The notes under the pieces were generated by a model. That model was not told the origin of the DNA, did not search any database, and saw only the letters and a program-made list of their open reading frames with translations. Both the position numbers and the translations under genes were made by a program. 64,000 bases of DNA. Source: Brienomyrus brachyistius. Its lineage: Eukaryota; Chordata; Actinopteri; Osteoglossiformes; Mormyridae. How positions within the stretch are numbered: position 1 is the stretch's first letter; every line of letters begins with the position of its first letter. This document shows, in pieces, positions 60,183-64,000 of this stretch. The stretch covers positions 124,001-188,000 of the forward strand of contig NW_026042397.1 of the NCBI RefSeq assembly GCF_023856365.1, given 5' to 3'.

Positions 60183-60930
60183 ATGAAGAAGAACGCAAAC
60201 GCATCTTCTCCAGCCAAAAGCGAGACGCCGTCCTCCAAAAGAAGTTGCCCGGCAGACTCCCCTGGCACAGCATCGCCGACTGGTAAAGACTTTGCCGACA
60301 TCTTGGATTCAATCGACAAACGATTGTCCAGTTTCGACGCGAGGTTGGCTCTGCTCGAGATTCTACATCAGGAATTCAAATCCCTGAGGGAATCTTTGGA
60401 ATTCAACCAGCAGCAGGTGGAAACACTCGCTGCTGAAAACGCCTCACTACGGGACTCGGTTAAGTGTCTAACTGAAAATGTGACCCATCTAAATGAAGAA
60501 AATAAAAAAATAAGAGACTCATCGATCTACAGGCCTGGTGTTTTCAGGCATCCCAGAATTACCGTCAAAACCTTTATCAAGAACCACCTGAAACTTTCGG
60601 AGGACACTGTGAAAAACATCTGCTTTGAGAGAGTCCATCGGCTGGGAGCCAAGAGGCCTGGTGCACTGAGACCGCGTCCTATTGTGGCTAAATTTGGATA
60701 TTTTAAGCAGGAGCAGGTGAAGAGCCACGGCAGGGAGCTGAAAGGAACGGACTTTGGCGTAAACGACCAGTTCCCCAGAAATCCTGGAGCGACGCAAAGT
60801 TCTGCTCCCAATCCGACGCAACTTTATTTAGAAGGGCTCCCGAGTTGTCATCGCCGTAGACCAGCTGTACGTGGATGGGCAGCTGTACCGCGACCCCAGT
60901 ACCACTCCCTGGTTATATTAACACCAGTCC
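60183..60930 (+). pseudogene. L1-type LINE ORF1, frameshifted
   Basis: ORF1 of an L1-like LINE, an RNA-binding chaperone of the retrotransposition particle. The start chosen is the Met at 60,183. A coiled-coil-like region (ILDSIDKRLSSFDARLALLE, then LAAENASLRDSVKCLTENV) leads to an RRM-type region and a C-terminal part with FERVHRLGAKRPG, RPRPIVAKF and GRELKGTDFGVNDQFP. About 20 nt are missing near 60,532, which disrupts the RRM. A second frame change near 60,775 moves the C-terminal end (VIAVDQLYVDGQLYRD) to another frame. Non-functional as seen. Confidence 0.85.
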
Positions 60931-61367
60931 AGATAAGAACCCGTTATATATTTTTCTTATTTCCTCTAATCGTCTTCCATTAACATCTCTCTAGCTTATA
61001 CATGTTAATCTGCTAATTGAACATGATGTCATATCAAATACATTACCGTCAGTCTCCGCAGCGCTACAGTGCTAACAATGTTTCCGCTTCTCTCTTGTCC
61101 TCACGTATACCCTCACCAACTTGCCCCTTTGTATGTCTCTCTCACTTCCCCCTTCTTTCACTGCACCGATCACCTGCTTTTCTACTCTGTCACACACAAA
61201 ACCCTCAATCATCACGCATCTGCACAGCACAACCACGTACATATGCAGTCAGCGTCAACACAACCACTCCGACCTCATAGCGCACACAGACACATAGGGC
61301 ACACACAAGCCCGTACAAGCTCGCTCAAACCTCATTCATTTGCATGTGCTACATTAGCTACACACAC

Positions 61368-64000
61368 ATGTCTAAGGACACACTAAGGATTGTCTCAAGG
61401 AATGGGCATGGAGCTGGCTCCAGAGAGAAGAGGTTAAAAATATAAAAAAACTACAGGCAGACGTTGTTTTATTACAAAAGACTCATAGACCTGCCAAATG
61501 ATGAACTTAAAACACCTGAGTTTCCTAATGTGTTCTCAGCCTGCTATAACTTTAGGCAAAGACGGGTAGCAATTCTAATACATCCATCCATCCATTTTCC
61601 AAAGCGCTTATCCTACTGGGTCGTGGGGGGTCCGTAGCCGGTCCCGGAAGCAATGGGCTCGAGGCAGAGAACAACCCAGGATGGGGGGCCAGCCCATCGC
61701 AGGGCACACTCACACACTATTCACTCTCACCCTAAGGGCAATTTAGCAACTCCAAATAGCCTCAGCATGTTTTTGGACTGTGGAGGGAAACCGGAGTACC
61801 TGGAGGAAACCCCACGACGACATGGGGAGAACATGCTCACTCCACACACATGTGACCCAGGCGGAGACTCGAACCCGGGTCCCAGAGGTGCGAAGCAACA
61901 GTGCTAACCACTGCACCACCATGCCTCCCCATTCTAATACATAAAAATGTCAATTTCACAGTACTCAACACAATTATAGATCCACAGGGTAGATTTATAA
62001 TCATTAAATTATCTATACTTAACAAAAAGTTATGTATTGTTAGTATATATGGTCCAAATGTTGATAACCCCTCATTCTTCCACGTTTTCTTTACCACACT
62101 CTCTGAACACCTGGATTGCGCACTTGTTCTTGGGGGTGACCTCAACTTTGGACTAAATAAAGAAATGGACAGGCTCAGTACAGCTGCTCAGCGCAATTGG
62201 GAATCCACAAATATAGTTAAACAGCACATGAGCGACTACGGACTTTGCGATGCATGGCGTTCTCTTCACCCCACCCGTAGGGAATATACTTTCTTCTCAC
62301 ATGTCCATCACTCTTACTCTCATCTGGATTATTTCCTAGTCAGTAGCTCTCTGCTGAGTGACATTTCAGACACAGAGATACACCCTATAGCTGTCAGCGA
62401 TCATGCTCCTGTATCTTTAACCCTAATAAATAAGAAGGCCATTCCACCAAGCAGAAACTGGAGATTTAATACATCATTGCTTAAAGATGGAAATTTTATT
62501 AACTATTTTAAAAAAGAGTGGGCTTTATATTTAGACTATAATGACCTGCCTGGAACATCAGCATCTGTTGTCTGGGAAGCAGGCAAAGCTGTGATGAGAG
62601 GTAAAATAATCTCATTCTCATCACATAAAAAGAAAAGAGAAAACAAGTGTATCCAGGAATTAGAAGAAACCATCAAATCCTTAGAAGAAGCCTACATATC
62701 ATCCCAGGAACAGGAAATGCTGAATAAAATACGCAAAGCAAAACTAGATTTAAATGAAATTATTAATAGAAAAACTTCGCTGGCAAAATTATGAACATGG
62801 TAACAAATCAGGTCATTTTTAGCTAATCAGTTAAAAATAAATATGGAAAAAACAACTATATGTGCTGTTAAAGACTGAAATGGGGATACAGTATATGACT
62901 CTGACAGAAAAAAACAGCACTTTCAGGGACTTTTACAAATCTTTATATTCACCACAGATAAACGCATCTAAAGACGAAATTGATCAGTTTCTTGATAGTA
63001 TAACCCTTCTGAAATTATCAGACAATCAAGCGATGGCACTGGATTCTCCGCTGACACCAGGTGAACTCCAGGAAGCCCTGAACGGTATGCCCAATAAAAC
63101 GGCTCCAGGTCCAGATGGATTTCCAGCAGAATTCTATAAAGAATTCTGGACAATTCTGGCATCAACATTCTGCAGAATGTTGCAAGAAACCAGGGAAAAT
63201 GGTCGGCTACCACCAAATATGAATTCTGCCAACATTAGTCTCTTGCTAAAACCAGGCAAAGATCCTACAGTATCTACCAGCTATCGTCCAATATCCCTTA
63301 TAAACGTTGACCTTAAAATAATCTGCAAAGCTCTCTCAAAAAGAATAGAGAAGTTAACCCCTCTCATAATTCATCCTGACCAAACTGGTTTCATAAAAGG
63401 AGGCACTCATCAACAAATACACGTAGATTACTTAATCTAGACATAGACTATTCATGCAATAAAAACCTTCAAATTACAATATTGTCTCTAGATGCAGAAA
63501 AAGCATTCGATAGAGTTACAGTAACTGGAATTTTTTATTTGCAGCTTTATGCAAATTTGGTTTCGGAAACTCTTTCATAAACTGGTTAAAAATATTACAT
63601 CGTTCCCCAACGGCATGTGTCAGGACAAAAGAAACTGGAGGATGTTTGGTCAGTCTGAAGAGGGGCACCAGGCAGGGATGTCCTCTATCCCCCTCAGTGT
63701 CTGCGATTTTTATTGAACCACTAGCAGCAGCAATTAGACAGGCTACAGTGATTAAAGGCATTAAACGCAGGAATGTAGAACATAAGGTGAGTCTTTATGT
63801 GGATGACGTGTTACTTTTTCTCCAGCATTCACAAACCACTCTTTCTGAGGTGATTGCATTAATAAAATCTTTCTCAAGAGTCTCAGATTATTCGATAAAT
63901 TGGTTAAAATCTACAGTTCTTCCAATTAATTGCTCCTTCCAGAATAATTCTCCCACTCCACTGCCATCTGGAGATATAAAATATTTAGGTATTAATGTTA
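61368..64000 (+). pseudogene. L1-type LINE ORF2 (endonuclease and RT), broken, runs off the window
   Basis: Starts at ~61,368 (LRIVSRNGHGAGSREKR), with the apurinic endonuclease-like domain to ~62,420 (YGPNVDNPSF, LVLGGDLNFGLN, SDHAPVSLTL). A SINE splits it at 61,584-61,930 after VAILI. A linker runs to 62,794, with frame changes before 62,862. RT follows: TAPGPDGFPAEFYKEFW, YRPISLINVDLKI, LDAEKAFDRV (~63,495), GTRQGCPLSP and the catalytic YVDD (63,796-63,807). Frames shift near 63,440 and 63,530, but the last frame is open to the window end. Stops and the SINE make it inactive. Confidence 0.9.
61584..61930 (-). mobile_element. tRNA-derived SINE inserted in L1 ORF2
   Basis: Minus-sense SINE with its tRNA-like head at ~61,880-61,930 and an (ATCC)n end at 61,584. 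It is flanked by the 12-bp duplication ATTCTAATACAT (61,572-61,583 and 61,931-61,942), which is L1 coding sequence. This gives a clear order of events: L1 first, SINE later. Confidence 0.95.

Overview
The window is repeat-rich vertebrate DNA, almost certainly from a ray-finned fish. The evidence is tRNA-derived SINEs ending in (GGAT)n, CR1/L2/L1-type LINE pieces, Tc1- and hAT-type DNA transposons, epsilon/gamma-like endogenous retrovirus (ERV) pieces and Ty3-like LTRs, with GT-AG introns. There is no bacterial operon structure. No host gene is confidently recognised, and nearly every long reading frame belongs to a mobile element or is a shadow of one.

The dominant structure is a giant inverted repeat (palindrome). 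Bases 1-21,548 reappear as the reverse complement at 26,270-46,994, around a 4.7 kb spacer (21,549-26,269). The left arm runs off the window edge, so the real palindrome may be larger. Judged by paired reading frames, the outer ~17.3 kb of the arms are nearly identical (few differences per kb). The inner ~4 kb differ by roughly 1.5-2 percent and carry arm-specific events: a ~968 bp solo LTR only in the left arm, with a clean empty site in the right, and a loss of ~130 bp of hAT 3' end in the left. Either a real palindrome with uneven gene conversion or a head-to-head assembly of two haplotypes could give this picture.

Each arm, from outside in, holds: a SINE; a ~4.4 kb stretch without recognised genes; a dispersed repeat and a degenerate AT-rich repeat array; a second SINE beside an (AT)n tract; a CR1 tail; a Tc1-type MITE; an L1 ORF2 3' piece containing two solo LTRs; a CR1 3' piece; an ERV gag-protease remnant; the 3' end of a Ty3-like element with its polypurine tract and LTR; an unrecognised small frame; and an unrecognised exon-like frame of ~160 codons. 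The innermost part is an hAT-L1 composite.

The spacer holds the 5' half of that hAT element, whose two ends and 8-bp target duplication are still visible at 24,084-27,834. It also holds the 5' part of an L1, twin SINE-tail insertions and a small cluster of promoter-like motifs (RFX X-box, CRE, CCAAT, YY1-like) near 23.0-23.2 kb.

The right flank (46,995-64,000) contains a broken minus-strand ERV (RNase H, integrase, envelope) split by a solo LTR, a SINE, a dead Tc1 element, an L2-type 3' piece, a well-preserved intron-containing IS630/Tc1-type transposon (55,562-58,100) with perfect TIRs, a second copy of the solo LTR, and a broken L1 with ORF1 and ORF2. A SINE has inserted into the endonuclease domain of that L1, which runs off the right edge.
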